DNA from: PBB1 sp043738425
GTDB lineage: Bacteria > Pseudomonadota > Gammaproteobacteria > Burkholderiales > Burkholderiaceae_C
NCBI GenBank assembly: GCA_043738425.1
Contig: JAYUGJ010000071.1
Coordinates: forward strand, 1 to 64,000
Reading direction: 5' to 3'
DNA: 64,000 nt
Both the position numbers and the translations under genes were made by a program. Position 1 is the first letter of the stretch; the number at the start of each line of letters is the position of its first letter. Below the pieces are notes generated by a model. The model was not told the DNA's origin, ran no database searches, and saw only the letters and a list, made by a program, of their open reading frames with translations. Shown here piece by piece: positions 63,189 to 64,000 of the stretch.

Positions 63189-64000
63189 ATGGCCCTCATT
63201 CCCTACGCACTGACCCGGCATTTGCTGTTCAGCATGGACCCGGAACAAGCGCACGACGTGACGATGGACACGTTGGCGCGGGTGCAACGCACGCCGTTCG
63301 AGTGCGCGCTGCGCCAGCCGCGGGTGGCCGACCCGGTGACCGTCGCCGGCCTGCGGTTTGCAAATCGCATCGGCCTGGCCGCAGGCCTCGATAAAAACGG
63401 CCGCTGTATCGACGGGCTCGGCGCCTTGGGCTTCGGCTTCATCGAGGTCGGCACCGTGACGCCGCTGGCACAACCGGGCAACCCGAAGCCGCGCATGTGG
63501 CGGCTGCCCGATGCGCAGGCACTGATCAACCGGCTGGGCTTCAACAACGACGGCCTGGCGGCGTTCATCGCCAACGTGCAGCAGGCGAAGTTTCGAAAAA
63601 ACGGCGGCATCCTGGGGCTGAACATCGGCAAGAACGCCAACACGCCCATCGAGCGCGCGGTCGATGACTATCTGACGTGCCTGGACGGCGTCTACCCGCA
63701 TGCCGACTACGTGACGGTGAACATTTCATCGCCGAACACCGAGAACCTGCGTGCGCTGCAAAGCGACGCGGCGCTCGACGCACTGCTCGGCAGCCTGTCG
63801 CAACGCGATGCAGTGCTCGCGCAACGCCACGGCCGCAAGGTGCCGATGTTCGTGAAGATCGCGCCCGACCTCGATGAAACCCAGGTACGCGTGATTGCCG
63901 ACACACTGAAGCGCCACGCCGCAAGCGGCGTGATCGCCACCAACACCACCGTCGCGCGCGAGGCGGTTAAACACCTGGCACATGCCGAACAATCCGGCGG
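63189..64000 (+). CDS. pyrD: Dihydroorotate dehydrogenase (quinone), 5' part
   Basis: Membrane-associated class 2 enzyme oxidising dihydroorotate to orotate with quinone in pyrimidine synthesis. The first 270 residues are present; the window end cuts the rest. MALIPYALTRHLLFSMDPEQAHD gives the amphipathic N-terminal helix (class 2), then GLAAGLDKNGRCID, GFIEVGTVTPLAQPGNPKP, RLGFNNDG, NISSPNTENLR with the catalytic Ser, KIAPDLDE and ATNTTVARE. Confidence 0.97.
   Translation, partial: MALIPYALTRHLLFSMDPEQAHDVTMDTLARVQRTPFECALRQPRVADPVTVAGLRFANRIGLAAGLDKNGRCIDGLGALGFGFIEVGTVTPLAQPGNPKPRMWRLPDAQALINRLGFNNDGLAAFIANVQQAKFRKNGGILGLNIGKNANTPIERAVDDYLTCLDGVYPHADYVTVNISSPNTENLRALQSDAALDALLGSLSQRDAVLAQRHGRKVPMFVKIAPDLDETQVRVIADTLKRHAASGVIATNTTVAREAVKHLAHAEQSG

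Noticed and set aside
1..64000. Prophage, transposon or defence island
   Set aside because: No integrase, transposase, terminal repeat or defence-type gene was recognised; nearly all genes are core metabolism, envelope or information processing.

Overview
The window is a stretch of GC-rich, densely coding chromosome from a betaproteobacterium, most likely Burkholderiales. Supporting evidence is the gene orders surE-pcm-nlpD-rlmD and hupB-tRNA-Val-ppiD, an EarP/EF-P(Arg32) pair, an AddAB-type recombination nuclease pair beside trxA-rho, and the pstSCAB-phoU-phoB-phoR order. It is almost entirely core genome. No insertion sequence, prophage, integrase, CRISPR array or rRNA operon was seen. The taxonomic call is inference.

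Layout: 1-4583 (-) holds the transcription/translation operon rimP-nusA-infB, with infB cut by the window start. fabI follows at 4931 (+). 5747-11089 is a C1 assimilation block: hprA-mtdA-fchA on the minus strand, diverging from mclA-ftfL on the plus strand. FtfL, FchA and MtdA carry formate to methylene-tetrahydrofolate; HprA and the malyl-CoA lyase are serine-cycle enzymes. The organism is therefore probably a serine-cycle methylotroph or C1 co-user, although the other cycle genes are not in this window. 11174-11267 encodes the SRP RNA. A pseudokinase-HDOD protein and AddA/AddB (-) follow, then trxA, rho, rpmE2 and a GT39-like membrane glycosyltransferase (+).

24273-31014 (-) is the complete phosphate regulon pstS-pstC-pstA-pstB-phoU-phoB-phoR, with a good Pho box in front of pstS. 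A fasciclin-domain lipoprotein diverges from it. 31791-38302 contains glmM/folP, ftsH, rlmE, the divergent yhbY, a DUF4149 protein and greA. carAB follows, then a GlcG/HbpS-type protein, a BI-1-type membrane protein and rlmD-nlpD-pcm-surE (-). 48688-50691 is a NarL-type regulator with its sensor kinase. After that come tRNA-His, ppiD, tRNA-Val, hupB, a DMT exporter, pgsA, a TonB-C-like lipoprotein and uvrC (-). The end holds earP-efp and mnmC (+), a lysine-rich small protein and rpiA (-), and the 5' part of pyrD (+).

The most unusual signals are: the split serine-cycle cluster; in-frame hexanucleotide and other short tandem repeats that bloat addA, uvrC, mnmC and mtdA; an MnmC whose methyltransferase half seems to have lost its key motifs; a pseudokinase-HDOD fusion; a receiver domain with a roughly 25-residue insertion; a terminator-like hairpin upstream of the rimP-nusA-infB operon; and Pho-box-like half sites facing the fasciclin gene.
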